NCBI GenBank assembly: GCA_030616775.1
Contig: JAUWWQ010000005.1
Coordinates: forward strand, 59,022-123,021
From: Planctomycetota bacterium
GTDB lineage: Bacteria; Planctomycetota; Phycisphaerae; UBA1845
Reading direction: 5' to 3'
DNA length: 64,000 nt
Shown piece after piece: positions 24,602-34,120 of this stretch (positions within the stretch are counted from its first letter, which is position 1; each line of letters starts with the position of its first letter). The position numbers and the translations under genes are program-made. The notes beneath the pieces were generated by a model. That model made no database searches and had not been told where the DNA came from. It saw only the letters and a program-made list of their open reading frames with translations.

Positions 24602-26818
24602 ATGATCGAACTGACCATCTACGGACGCGGCGGTCAGGGCGGCGTAACCCTCGCGAAGCTGATCGCTACAGCTTACTTTCTCCAAGGGAAGCACGGTCAG
24701 GCCTTCGGTGTCTATGCCGCTGAGCGATCAGGGGCCCCACTTCAAGCTTTTGTGCGTATCGACGACAACGAGATCACCAACCACAACCAGGTTTACGAGC
24801 CGGACCATGTGATCGTCTTGGATCGCACGCTGATCAACCCGCAGATTCTGACGGGCCTCAAACCCGACGGCTGGATCATCCTCAACTCGCCGGACGGGCC
24901 CGATGCGTTCGCCGAGCAGTTTTCCGGATGGCGTGTTGCCACGGTCGATGCGACCGCGATCGCTGTTTCCAACGGGCTGGGAACACGGGCCGTCCCGATT
25001 GTCAACACCACCGTGCTCGGTGCCGTTGCTCGGGTGTTCAACCTGACCTTGGACGACGTGGAGGCCTCGCTTGCTAAGGTCAAGTTCGGCGGCCCGAACA
25101 TCAAATCCGCCCGCGAAGCGTATGAGCGGGTGCAAGTGAAACGTTTGAAGGGCCGGCTGGCCGCTGCACCAAGCCCACCCGCGAAGGGTCCGGTCGTGGG
25201 TATTTTGGACGACGTGGTCGGCGCGATGCCACGCATCAAAACCGGGTCGTGGGCCACTCGTCAGCCCGAACGTCAGCGCCTGACCCCTCCCTGTAACCAC
25301 GGCTGCCCAGCGGGCAACGACGTGCGCGGTTTCGTCGAAGCTGTAGGTAAAGAAGACTACGACCGGGCCATGGCCATCTTGCTGGAGACCTCTCCGCTTC
25401 CCGGCGTGTGTGGTCGGGTCTGTCCGGCACCGTGCATGGAAGCATGTAACCGCCGGTTGTTCGACGAGCCGGTTAATGTCCGCGAACTGGAGCGATATGC
25501 TGCTGATCACGGGCAGCGGCCGGATCCTGTGAAACCTTGGCGTAAGGAGCGTATGGCCGTGGTCGGGTCGGGCCCGGCGGGCCTGTCCGCAGCATACCAC
25601 CTCGCCCGGTTGGGCTACCCCGTGACACTGTTTGAAGGCAACGCGGAGTTGGGCGGCGTTCTGCGCACCGGCATCCCGACCTACCGTTTACCGCGCGATG
25701 TGCTCGGGGAGGAAATCAGCTACGTCCTTCAACACGGCGTGGAGGTGCAAAGCGGGCGCTTCATCGACCGTGCTGATTTGCTGAAGCTCTCACATGAATA
25801 TGCGGCGGTGTTTGTGGGGACCGGCCTGCAGGACTCACGTAATCTGAACATAAGCGGGTCGGCGACGGGCCTGATGGAGCAGGGTATTGATTTCCTGGAT
25901 CGGGTCCGCCATGGACAGGTCAGGCTCGACGGCGAGCACGTCATCGTTGTGGGCGGTGGGAACACCGCGATCGACGCTGCCCGGTCAGCCAAGCGTATCG
26001 GTGCCGGCAGTGTTCGGATTGTCTACCGCCGCACGCGCGCTGAAATGCCCGCCATCAAGGAAGAAGTCGAAGAGGGGCTCGAAGAAGGTGTGACCCTTGC
26101 TGAACTGGTGATGCCGCTGCGGTTGGATCGCGACGGTCTTGGACCGCTGTTGACCTGCCAGCGCATGCGCCTGGGCGATCCGGATGAGTCAGGCCGGCCC
26201 AGACCCATCCCCGATACGAGTGAAGACGCCCAGTTCGATCTGCGCTGCAACCGCGTGATCCTGGCCCTGGGCCAGACGTCCAACCTGGCGATCCTCCCGG
26301 AGGGCTCGGAGATCCGAAAGGACGGTACCCTTCTCGGCTTGAGCGGTGCCCCGATCTTCGCCGGCGGGGACTTCGCTACCGCGGAGGGGACGGTGACGGC
26401 GGCCATCGGCAGCGGCCGCAATGGCGCGTGGCACATACATCGAACGCTGACCGGCGAGGATCTGTTCCCACCACCTGCGGAGCCCATCGCGGAGCCTGAT
26501 GTGATCACCATGCACCTGTTCAAGTACGCTCCGCGCGAAAACAGTGTCATGCTGCCGGCAGCGGATCGACGGCACACGTTCAAAGAGGTGCGCCTGGGGT
26601 TGGCCGACGGTCCGGACCGTCACCCGGCCGTAGTCGAGGCCGGGCGGTGTTTCAGTTGCGGGGTCTGCAACGAGTGCGACCAGTGCCTGAACTACTGTCC
26701 GGAAGGGATCGTTCTCCGCGACGGCGAAGGGTATCGTTTTGACTATGACTATTGCAAGGGCTGCGGCATATGCTCGTCACAGTGCCCTCGTGGTGTCATT
26801 TATATGTCAGAGTTGTAG
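24602..26818 (+). CDS. PorG - GltD-like flavoprotein - ferredoxin fusion subunit of 2-oxoacid:ferredoxin oxidoreductase
   Basis: 738 aa from the ATG at 24602; an in-frame Met at 24542 precedes unconserved sequence. Residues 1-185 are the oxidoreductase gamma domain (IYGRGGQGGVTLAKL). About 205-310 is a Cys-rich Fe-S domain like the DPD/GltD N-terminus (PPCNHGCPAGNDVRGF, CGRVCPAPCMEACNRR). About 315-640 is the FAD/NAD(P)-binding unit (VVGSGPAGLSAAYHL, VVGGGNTAIDAA). About 675-738 is a 2[4Fe-4S] ferredoxin (CFSCGVCNECDQCLNYCP, CKGCGICSSQCPRG). The fusion suggests direct transfer of electrons from the catalytic core through Fe-S clusters to NAD(P). porA and porB follow at once. Confidence 0.9.
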   Translation: MIELTIYGRGGQGGVTLAKLIATAYFLQGKHGQAFGVYAAERSGAPLQAFVRIDDNEITNHNQVYEPDHVIVLDRTLINPQILTGLKPDGWIILNSPDGPDAFAEQFSGWRVATVDATAIAVSNGLGTRAVPIVNTTVLGAVARVFNLTLDDVEASLAKVKFGGPNIKSAREAYERVQVKRLKGRLAAAPSPPAKGPVVGILDDVVGAMPRIKTGSWATRQPERQRLTPPCNHGCPAGNDVRGFVEAVGKEDYDRAMAILLETSPLPGVCGRVCPAPCMEACNRRLFDEPVNVRELERYAADHGQRPDPVKPWRKERMAVVGSGPAGLSAAYHLARLGYPVTLFEGNAELGGVLRTGIPTYRLPRDVLGEEISYVLQHGVEVQSGRFIDRADLLKLSHEYAAVFVGTGLQDSRNLNISGSATGLMEQGIDFLDRVRHGQVRLDGEHVIVVGGGNTAIDAARSAKRIGAGSVRIVYRRTRAEMPAIKEEVEEGLEEGVTLAELVMPLRLDRDGLGPLLTCQRMRLGDPDESGRPRPIPDTSEDAQFDLRCNRVILALGQTSNLAILPEGSEIRKDGTLLGLSGAPIFAGGDFATAEGTVTAAIGSGRNGAWHIHRTLTGEDLFPPPAEPIAEPDVITMHLFKYAPRENSVMLPAADRRHTFKEVRLGLADGPDRHPAVVEAGRCFSCGVCNECDQCLNYCPEGIVLRDGEGYRFDYDYCKGCGICSSQCPRGVIYMSEL

Positions 26819-26836
26819 TAGAGCTGGAGGCTGCCT

Positions 26837-28009
26837 GTGGCACGGGCAATGGAAACCGGGAATCACACCGCCGGCTACGCACTGGCCGTCGCCGGCGAAG
26901 CCAACCGTGACGCTCGCGGCTGTGTCTGCGGGGCATATCCGATCACGCCGCAGTCCGAGATCATCGAGTTTCTGCGAGGCTTTGTCTTCACCAAGGGGTG
27001 CGTCGTCCCGGTGGAGTCCGAACACAGTGCGATGGCGGTTTGCATTGGCGCGTCTCTGGCCGGCGCTCGCACGTTTACGGCCAGCTCCGCCAATGGTCTG
27101 GCTTATATGGCCGAGAACATCTTCGCCGCTGGTTTCTACCGCCTGCCCGTGGTGCTTATCGCGGTCAACCGGACACTCGGCCCGCCGTGGAACATTTGGG
27201 TTGACCAGGGTGACAGCCTGATGCTGCGCGACGCCGCCTTGCTCCAGTTTTACGCTGAATCGCATCAGGATCTTGTGGACACGATTCTGGTGGCGTTTCG
27301 CGTGGGCGAGGATGAGCGCGTGTTGCTGCCGGTGCTGGTAGCGTTGGACGGCTTCGTCACGTCACACACGCAGATGGTAGTCGACCTACCCGAGCAAGAG
27401 CTGGTCGATCGGTACCTGCCGCATTGCAAGATTCCTCATCGCCTCCGCGGCGATCACCCTACCACAATCGGCGGTCTTACCTGGCCGCGCGAAACCGAGC
27501 ATCACCGTATCGAGATTCAGGAGGCCATGGAGCGAGTGCCGCAAGTGCTTACGGAGGCACTCGACGAATTCGAGCAGGTGTTCGGCCGACGACCGCACGG
27601 GGCCCTGTCGGCTGAGCACACCGATGACGCGGATATGGTGCTGATCGCCTGCAACACAATGGCGCGGACCCTGCGCAACGTAGTAAACACCCGCCGCAGC
27701 AAGGGTGAACGGATCGGCATGATCAAGAGCAAGATGTTTCGCCCGTTCCCGCGAGAAGAGCTGCTTGCGGCTGTGTCGAACGCCAAACGGATCGGCGTGT
27801 TGGACCGCAATCACTCACCTGGTTCCGGTGGAATCTTCTGGCAGGAAGTCGCTACGACGCTTCAACCGTGTCCCGACGTGATCGTTCAGGACTATCTAGT
27901 CGGGTTGGGCGGCGGCGATGTGACACCCAGATTCATCGACGAAATCATCGACGATCTGGCCAGCCGGGACAAGGCCGGCAAGCCGGTATGGAAGGAGGTG
28001 GCCGTGTAA
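26837..28009 (+). CDS. porA: Pyruvate/2-oxoacid:ferredoxin oxidoreductase alpha subunit
   Basis: 390 aa with a GTG start and GGAGG 6 nt upstream. Contains the PorA core: YPITPQSEIIEF near residue 35, VESEHSAMAVCIGASLAGAR near 57 and PPWNIWVDQGDSLMLRD near 115, the pattern that contacts the thiamine site of pyruvate-type enzymes. A C-terminal transketolase-like domain II begins near 245. Operates with the downstream PorB and the upstream PorG-fusion. The enzyme decarboxylates pyruvate (or a related 2-oxoacid) to an acyl-CoA and reduces ferredoxin. Confidence 0.92.
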   Translation: MARAMETGNHTAGYALAVAGEANRDARGCVCGAYPITPQSEIIEFLRGFVFTKGCVVPVESEHSAMAVCIGASLAGARTFTASSANGLAYMAENIFAAGFYRLPVVLIAVNRTLGPPWNIWVDQGDSLMLRDAALLQFYAESHQDLVDTILVAFRVGEDERVLLPVLVALDGFVTSHTQMVVDLPEQELVDRYLPHCKIPHRLRGDHPTTIGGLTWPRETEHHRIEIQEAMERVPQVLTEALDEFEQVFGRRPHGALSAEHTDDADMVLIACNTMARTLRNVVNTRRSKGERIGMIKSKMFRPFPREELLAAVSNAKRIGVLDRNHSPGSGGIFWQEVATTLQPCPDVIVQDYLVGLGGGDVTPRFIDEIIDDLASRDKAGKPVWKEVAV

Positions 28010-28959
28010 TGTCCACGGTGGCGTCACCAGAGGAGTTGTACTGCCACAACGTGCTGCGCCCGGGAAACACGAACTGTGCCGGGTGCGGCATGTCGATTGG
28101 TCTGAGGTGGTTGGATGAGGCCCTTGACGGGGAGAAGCCGACCATGGTGATTCCCGCCTGCTGCGGTATTGTCACCGCGGGTGCGTTTCCGACAACCGCC
28201 TTCGGCGTTCCCACCGCGGCGTCCACGTTTGCCAGCGCGGCGGCGGTCGCCAGCGGCATCAGCAACGTCTACGAGCTGAACGGCGAATCTAACGTCGTCG
28301 TGTGCTGGACGGGCGACGGCGGCACCTATGACATTGGGGTGGCCACACTCTCCGCGGCGGCGGAACGCAACGAGAACGTCCTTTACATTTGCTACGACAA
28401 CGAGATCTACGGCAACACCGGTGGCCAGCGCAGCAGCGCTACCCCGGAAGGGGTCGTCACCAGTACGACACCGAAGGGCAAAAGCGAGCGCAAGAAAGAC
28501 ATGATGGCCATTATGGCCGGCCATCGTATTCCTTACGCCGCCACCCTTTCGGTGGCTCATCGCGATGACTTCCTGCGCAAGATCCGAACTGCGCGGAAGA
28601 CGAGCGGTTTTCGTTTTCTGTTGATGCTCTCGCCGTGCCCCACCGGATGGAAGTCCGACCCGGAAGAGAGCATTGATCTGATCAGCTATGCGGTGCGTAG
28701 CGGGCTGTTCCCGCTCTATGAGATCTTCGACGGCATCCGTTACCGGCTCAACGAGCGGCCGGACGGAATGCCCGTCGAGGAGTACGTCACGCGTCAACGG
28801 CGCTACACCAAGGTGCCCACGGACGTGGCCCCGCTTAAAAGCTACATCGAAGATCAATGGCGGTATCTGGACGCGATGGCCAAGGCCTTCCCCGCCGACG
28901 GGGGTGTGAACCCTTGCCATCGCATTCCCTCCGAGGACCACGATCGCAAAGGAGAATAA
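28009..28959 (+). CDS. porB: Pyruvate/2-oxoacid:ferredoxin oxidoreductase beta subunit
   Basis: 316 aa. The ATG overlaps the porA stop by one base (TAATG), with GGAGGT a few bases upstream inside porA. Contains the beta-subunit Fe-S cysteines (Cys23, Cys26 in NCAGCGMSIG), a third Cys at 51-52, and the thiamine-pyrophosphate motif GDGGTYDIGVA (102-112) with NEIYGNTGGQRSSAT. Tandem order gamma-fusion, alpha, beta is complete for the enzyme; delta is supplied by the ferredoxin module of the fusion. Confidence 0.93.
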   Translation: MSTVASPEELYCHNVLRPGNTNCAGCGMSIGLRWLDEALDGEKPTMVIPACCGIVTAGAFPTTAFGVPTAASTFASAAAVASGISNVYELNGESNVVVCWTGDGGTYDIGVATLSAAAERNENVLYICYDNEIYGNTGGQRSSATPEGVVTSTTPKGKSERKKDMMAIMAGHRIPYAATLSVAHRDDFLRKIRTARKTSGFRFLLMLSPCPTGWKSDPEESIDLISYAVRSGLFPLYEIFDGIRYRLNERPDGMPVEEYVTRQRRYTKVPTDVAPLKSYIEDQWRYLDAMAKAFPADGGVNPCHRIPSEDHDRKGE

Positions 28960-28962
28960 GTC

Positions 28963-29391
28963 GTGAGGAAGTGGATTGGATACACGGTGATTGCAGGAGT
29001 ATTGCCTTGGCTGATGGGCTGTGATGTCCTGATGGATATTCTACTTCCATCGACGGTGACCGTATCGCTGGTCAATGATTCGCCGGACTTCGACGTCGAG
29101 GTCGTGTTGATTTACCACGACGACGAGGACGTCCTGGAACTGGTCCTTCCGGAAGTCGGGACGGAGCGCGAGTTCACGATCGAGCCGGGCGGGACGGCCA
29201 CGTTTATCCGCGACTGCGACGTCCTACAGGCAATAGTGATCGATGACGCCGATCTTCTGATCATCGGCGGCGTCGGGCCGGAAACAAGCAGCGACGTACT
29301 CCGCATGGGCGAGGACTTTGAATGCGGTGACGAGATCGTCTTCACCTTCACGCATTCCGACATCCTTTTGGACTTCGAGGTCAGCTACTGA
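28963..29391 (+). CDS. Small lipoprotein of unknown function
   Basis: 142 aa with GTG start and GGAG upstream, 3 nt after porB, so it is likely in the same transcript. Signal peptide ends at a lipobox (LPWLMGCD, Cys at about residue 22). The mature part is acidic and beta-rich (DVEVVLIYHDDEDVLELVLP) with a TFIRDCD segment. No known family recognised. Its link to the oxidoreductase is by position only. Confidence 0.7.
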   Translation: MRKWIGYTVIAGVLPWLMGCDVLMDILLPSTVTVSLVNDSPDFDVEVVLIYHDDEDVLELVLPEVGTEREFTIEPGGTATFIRDCDVLQAIVIDDADLLIIGGVGPETSSDVLRMGEDFECGDEIVFTFTHSDILLDFEVSY

Positions 29392-29601
29392 TCCTCGCGA
29401 GAGCTTTCTTACTTTTTGTATGGCGGTTTTGCCGATGATTCTTCCGCCGGGATGGCGGGAGAACCAAGGCATGAGGTCACATCCGACAGGCCGGCATCGA
29501 GACGACAGCCCCAATGACCATTCACACCTTCCGGAAATCATTTGAGCAGAATCATGCCAACGCCGGGACTCCGATCCACGTCTTGCAGCGGCTGATAGGC
29601 C

Positions 29602-29892
29602 ATGCCCGACGGCGGGTCCCTGTGGATCGACATTTCGGTCGACAGCCAGTCGGTGATCATCCTTATCGGGGACACCGGTTGCGGCCTTGACGAGACCGCT
29701 AAATCACGCATCTTTGAACCCTTCTGGACTACCAAGGGTACACTGGCAGCCGGGACCGGTGGGGGCACGGGACTCGGGCTGGCGATCACGCACGGCCTTG
29801 TGAACATGATCGGCGGCACGATTTCCGTTACTTCGGAGGTCGGGAAGGGCTCGTGTTTTCGGGTGACCCTGCCGCGACCGGACACACCCTGA
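29602..29892 (+). pseudogene. Histidine kinase C-terminal fragment (HATPase)
   Basis: 96 aa that match only the end of a sensor kinase catalytic domain: G1 box GDTGCGLD, F box IFEPFWTTK and G2 box GGTGLGLAI, ending GSCFRVTLPRP. The N box, dimerisation helix and sensor are missing and stops (TGA, TAG) lie immediately upstream in frame. It is most likely the leftover 3' end of a deleted kinase gene. Confidence 0.8.
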
Positions 29893-30051
29893 ACGCCCCA
29901 GCCCGCTTCACCATGAAGATTCGGACCGTTCCATGAGGGATGGGGGGGGTCCCTTTGGCCGTCGTGAGCGGGTCAGGAAACTTGCCAGGTGGGGGCTACG
30001 TACTGTAAGGTGAGTGCTGCAGCGAACGTTAGATCCCTGGGAGCGCTAAGC

Positions 30052-30834
30052 ATGGCGAGCAAACTCCGGCTTAAGTTCGACAACCTTCCGCTTGTCGAGG
30101 CAGCGGTTCGTGCGAGTTTTGACGGTCCGAAGGCTCTGAGCTACTCGCTCGTCAACTCCGTACATGCGGACTTGAAGCTGTCGTTTCCGGCGCTAACAGA
30201 ATCCAAGCAACTCGAAATCGTTCCAGGAGCTAGAGGGGTTCAAGCCGAATTCGGCCCAGGATTTCTACCGGGTGCGGTGTACACCGGGCATGAATCAGGG
30301 CTTTCCGTAAGCGTGCAACCGCAGGTCATCGTCGCACGTTGGTCGAAGCAACCCGGTCTGATTGAGCCAGAATATCCACGGTATGAAGCGCTTCGTGATT
30401 CCTTGTGGAAGACGGTTGAAGCGTTCAGGAAGGCCTGCGGCGACGATTATCCTGGGATCGCCATTGTAAACATGTCCTATGTCAACTTCATCCCTTTGTT
30501 AGACCCGGCGAGCGTCTTGACGGCGTACTTCTCTGACGGCGCGCATTTGCAGATAATGAGGAACGCCCGTCAAGTGCGAAAGCTCGAGGCCGCGTGGAGC
30601 GAGGGCGACGACCTCGATGTTCGATTTGCGCTTGAGCAAGCGGCCGCCAAGCTGCCCGAGGGTGTGACCCAGGGCTATCGTCTCACGACGGCCGCGGGGC
30701 TTAGGTTGGGCGAATCACTAGATGCCAAGTCTGGGTTGGAGAAGGTTCACGACGCGCTTCAGGGATTCTTCTTAAAACTGATCTCCGAACAGGCGAAGAA
30801 AGAGTGGAAACTTCAGGACCTCAATAATGAATGA
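30052..30834 (+). CDS. TIGR04255-family protein, first gene of a three-gene module
   Basis: 260 aa from the ATG at 30052. An upstream in-frame start at 29989 adds 21 unconserved residues. The domain opens LPLVEAAVRASFDGP and carries LVNSVHADLKLSFPALTE and VNMSYVNFIPLLD, the layout of TIGR04255, a sporadically distributed family of unknown function. No membrane segment or enzyme motif is visible. The stop overlaps the next gene start by 8 nt. Probable role is in a mobile or defensive module, inferred from sporadic distribution and neighbours. Confidence 0.7.
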   Translation: MASKLRLKFDNLPLVEAAVRASFDGPKALSYSLVNSVHADLKLSFPALTESKQLEIVPGARGVQAEFGPGFLPGAVYTGHESGLSVSVQPQVIVARWSKQPGLIEPEYPRYEALRDSLWKTVEAFRKACGDDYPGIAIVNMSYVNFIPLLDPASVLTAYFSDGAHLQIMRNARQVRKLEAAWSEGDDLDVRFALEQAAAKLPEGVTQGYRLTTAAGLRLGESLDAKSGLEKVHDALQGFFLKLISEQAKKEWKLQDLNNE

Positions 30835-31438
30835 GCTTTTGACCACGACGCCAAACGCTGCCGACCGAGAGGTCCAATTCAGCGACGAGTACTTTGAGAT
30901 CGCCATTGGACCGTCGGGGATCGTGTCGCCGAATCGCGAGCCTATTCACAACGAAGCGCGTGGCGAGCCTGTCACGACGCTCACAGACTCGCAGGAAGCC
31001 GCTTGGGTGGCAGAGACGTTCCGCCCCACTGTTTGTATTTCCTCCGCCGCGGGCGACCCCGAATCAGGTGGACTGTTCGTTTCGGAGCGGGTAGCTGCGT
31101 TCTTAAGACAAATGAGAAACGATCTCGCCGAGCTACGCGAACCCGTGCGTTCCTCTCCTGGAGCCGAGCTCTGCTATCGTTTCACCGAAAGCGTAGGAAT
31201 GGCTCTCGCGTTCGTTCCCCAAGCACGGTGCGCGGTATTCGGGGACGAGGAGGACGGAGTCGAGCTTGTCGCACACTCCCGTGCGTCAAAGCGGCAGGTT
31301 TCATTTGAATTCCCACACGAAGGCGACATGATCAAGATCGTCTCGATCGACGAGGACATGCGCCGCTCCGAGCGTAAGTGCCGAATCGACCACGCGAGGA
31401 CACTCGGGGAAGCGATTGCATGGCTAAACCCGCGTTGA
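30827..31438 (+). CDS. Unknown protein, second gene of the three-gene module
   Basis: 203 aa. No known domain recognised. Visible features are an acidic N-terminal half (QFSDEYFEIAIGPSGIV), a conserved-looking core VERVAAFLRQMRNDLAEL-like helix near 90 and a C-terminal strand-rich region (VSFEFPHEGDMIKIVSIDEDM). Overlaps the TIGR04255 gene by 8 nt and the third gene by 19 nt, so all three are translationally coupled. Confidence 0.6.
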   Translation: MNELLTTTPNAADREVQFSDEYFEIAIGPSGIVSPNREPIHNEARGEPVTTLTDSQEAAWVAETFRPTVCISSAAGDPESGGLFVSERVAAFLRQMRNDLAELREPVRSSPGAELCYRFTESVGMALAFVPQARCAVFGDEEDGVELVAHSRASKRQVSFEFPHEGDMIKIVSIDEDMRRSERKCRIDHARTLGEAIAWLNPR

Positions 31439-31857
31439 GGCCGTTCGTCAACGAAGATCAATTCCTTCGGCGAGTCAGGTTCCCCGATCACATCAAGAAA
31501 GACGGTATGCTGCGTTGGAAGGCCTTCAAGGACAAGGATCCACGCATGTCCTTTACCTTCCGCGACCAAGCCTTGAAAACCGATGTAGCGCTGGATGCGT
31601 ATCACAACTACTTCAGCGAGACGGTCGGCGAAGTGCTTCCGGCGATTCTGTGGTTCGGGTTCTTTGGGCTTACGCAGCGCATCCAGCCACCACTGGAACC
31701 ACGGCATGATCCCGACCGCACCGATCCGATATATGGGCATCTCCATTGCTCGACCGAGCGGCCACATGGGAAGCCTCACATGCAACTCTTGGCCAAGCTC
31801 GTCAACGACGGCGATCATGCGGGGATCGCACGGCGTTACTCGAACCCGATTGCCTAG
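31420..31857 (+). CDS. Unknown protein, third gene of the three-gene module
   Basis: 145 aa from the ATG at 31420. The N-terminus reads MAKPALRPFVNEDQFLRRVR and the middle has LRWKAFKDKDPRMSFTFRD. The C-terminal part has a His-rich patch IYGHLHCSTERPHGKPHMQL that could bind metal. No known family recognised. Start overlaps the second gene by 19 nt. Confidence 0.58.
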   Translation: MAKPALRPFVNEDQFLRRVRFPDHIKKDGMLRWKAFKDKDPRMSFTFRDQALKTDVALDAYHNYFSETVGEVLPAILWFGFFGLTQRIQPPLEPRHDPDRTDPIYGHLHCSTERPHGKPHMQLLAKLVNDGDHAGIARRYSNPIA

Positions 31858-32398
31858 CGTTGAGACGCGTGGGTCGGCGTGCTCGCGAAAGGCATCTTAA
31901 TCCGCTGCCGTCCCGGATCTGCGGCACGTTTCAGCACCAGCGGACCGCATGGCCTGGATGTCCGCGATCACGGATTGTTCGGCCTGATTCTCGACGAGCG
32001 ACGTACCGTCACCGTCCAGGTCCCAGCCGTACGGCACCGTCCCGATCCGTTGGCCGTTGGCTCGCTTCACGGCCATAGCCGACCGGGTTCGTTTCCGTGT
32101 TAGGTTCCGCTCCATCTCGGCTGCACCGGCCAGGACAACGAGCATGAATCTGCCGGCCGCAGTGGTCGTCCGGCCCGGCAAGACCGATCGAACGTTCTCC
32201 GGTGCGATCACCGCCGTGCGGCGCTGGCTTTGGACCGACTGGGTTTTTGCAACACCCCGGCATCACGAAGCCTTTGCAAAACTATCCGGGCCTATAAGGG
32301 CCGTGCTACTATACGCCCTCGCCCCCGCCGCCTAGCGACGGGAAAAAGGGCAAAAGTCGAGCTAAGTCGCTGGTTGGTGGGCCTGGCCCAAGGCGTGA
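31858..32398. other. Mobile-element remnant region
   Basis: 541 nt holding only the serine recombinase fragment on the minus strand. No intact gene was recognised in the rest. Confidence 0.55.
31897..32211 (-). pseudogene. Serine recombinase/resolvase fragment
   Basis: About 75 residues match the linker of large serine recombinases: TAAGRFMLVVLAGAAEMERN, then LTRKRTRSAMAVKRANGQRIG and VPYGWDLDGDG. The N-terminal catalytic Ser region and the recombinase zinc-ribbon part are missing, and upstream and downstream frames do not continue the homology. It lies just after the three-gene module and marks past mobile-element activity. Confidence 0.8.
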
Positions 32399-33544
32399 TC
32401 AGTTCCTGACTCTTTTGGCTTGAATACGGTTGGTCTTGAGGTCGACGATCTCGATCAGATCGGCGAATTGGTCTTCGACAAGGTATTCGGCCAGGACCTC
32501 GGCCGTCATCTTGGCTTTGATGCGGAACTTGGCGATGCCTTTGGTCATCGAGTAATTGACGTTACGGATCTTGTCCGGGTCGATGGCTTTCAGCTTCTTC
32601 TTGAGCTTGATCGCGTCGACCAGGCTCATACCCTCGACTTCGAGGGTTAACTCGCCGCCAGCGCTAATGCGGGTGGCCCATCGCTTCATCACGTTCTGAT
32701 AACAACGCTCCACCAGCTCCTTACCGGCGTTTTCCAGGGCTTTCTTACCGGCCTGGGGTGAGAGCGTGTGATGTCCGCGGGCACCGCCGCGCCAGTTGGC
32801 CAACGACTCGCTGGCCAGCAACTCGGCGGTGTCGGTGTAGTACATCTTGATCATGGCGTCGCCGTTGTACATGGCCGTCGGTTGGCCCACCAGCGTTCGC
32901 ACCCCGGCTGAGTCCGCCTGCGCGCTGCCGGTGATGAAGATCTGCGACCCGAAGTCTTTGGCAATGGCCTGCATCTTGGCCACATTCTGTGCGGACGCAG
33001 CGTCGGCCGACTCCTTTTCGGCAATGGCCCGCAACTGTCCGCCGGCATGTACCACAAATCCCGCATCGAGCAGTCGGTGTTCGATCTGCGACTCCAGAAT
33101 GCTGCTGTCCTGAATGATCCCGTCGATTCGCTCCTGAATGTAGACCGCAATGCCAGGTCGCCCGATCTGATCGAGTACGTTTTGCACCTCACCCCAGGTC
33201 GAGGCGATAGCATCCTTCCTGACCTTGGCGACGATTTTGCAGTACCACGCGCCGCCGGACATCTCGCCTTGGTCGAGAATCTTGTAGTCCGTGACGATGC
33301 CGTCGGCCCGAGCGTAGATGGTGTCACGGATCAGCTCGAAGTTCTCGACGTTGCTCCGCGAGCTGATTTCGATCCCGCCGCCCTGCTCCAAGGCTTTGCG
33401 CAAGGCGTCATGGCGGGCCGAGTCTTCGGAGATCCCCTGTCCGACGACAGAGACTTCAACGAAGTCTTCGAGCCCCGTGGCAGGGACCGTCAGATACACG
33501 GCCGCCATGAGACTCCAACACGCTCGTCCTACGAGGCACCTCAT
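32399..33544 (-). CDS. Secreted protein with FlgT-like N-terminal domain
   Basis: 381 aa from the ATG at 33544, which has AAGGAG upstream; the frame is open 120 nt further without conservation. Signal peptide (CWSLMAAVYLTVPATG), then the FlgT-N/LPP20-like pattern DSARHDALRKALEQGGGIEI near 45 with ARADGIVTDYKIL, then a middle CsgG-like alpha/beta region (GSQIFITGSAQADSAG) and a small C-terminal domain (residues about 300-381). No flagellar genes lie in the window, so an envelope role rather than flagellar assembly is likely. Function is uncertain. Confidence 0.68.
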   Translation of the reverse strand: MRCLVGRACWSLMAAVYLTVPATGLEDFVEVSVVGQGISEDSARHDALRKALEQGGGIEISSRSNVENFELIRDTIYARADGIVTDYKILDQGEMSGGAWYCKIVAKVRKDAIASTWGEVQNVLDQIGRPGIAVYIQERIDGIIQDSSILESQIEHRLLDAGFVVHAGGQLRAIAEKESADAASAQNVAKMQAIAKDFGSQIFITGSAQADSAGVRTLVGQPTAMYNGDAMIKMYYTDTAELLASESLANWRGGARGHHTLSPQAGKKALENAGKELVERCYQNVMKRWATRISAGGELTLEVEGMSLVDAIKLKKKLKAIDPDKIRNVNYSMTKGIAKFRIKAKMTAEVLAEYLVEDQFADLIEIVDLKTNRIQAKRVRN

Positions 33545-34120
33545 CGCGCTTCTCCTTCTTCGTCCGCCCTTGTTCTGCCGCAACCTGCTGGGCGGAATCG
33601 CGCTTCCTGCAGATCTTGGTTGCGAGCCCGAGCCCGGAGTATACCCCATCGGCGTCTGTGCCACCTTCTATAAGCGCGCAGTCTTACTTCACTGCCGGGG
33701 CACCTTGCGCTCTGTTCCTCTCACGGAGAGCCGTTCAACCACGTTTCCGATACGGCTCGGTCGCCTGGATCGGCGCCCGCGGGCGTACCCAGCTCCTTCT
33801 AAGAGACCCGTTGGCATCGCCAGTGGTTAGGCCCGGCCTGTCTCGCTCGCTGCGCATAGGCCCGGCATACGTGCATCTTCGGAGGGCGGACTGGAACGAG
33901 CCGTGTCACTGGTCAGTTGTGAGCCGCGATCTTGGGCGGTTGGGGCATGGCTTATCGGCCCGCTCCTCTGAGCCTGCTCCACGCTCTTGTTGACCGGTGG
34001 CGTCACGGTGACTGCGCAGAATCGGACATTCCCAGCCCGGGGCCCATGGAATGCCTACAATCTCTCGTCGATTGCACTGGGGGACAAACCCTCTGATAAT
34101 GTCCCGCCCAAGGGGTAACC
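33545..34120. other. Divergent intergenic region, nothing recognised
   Basis: 576 nt between the leftward FlgT-like gene and the rightward metalloprotease. Promoters for both must lie here. No RNA gene or conserved frame was recognised. Confidence 0.5.
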
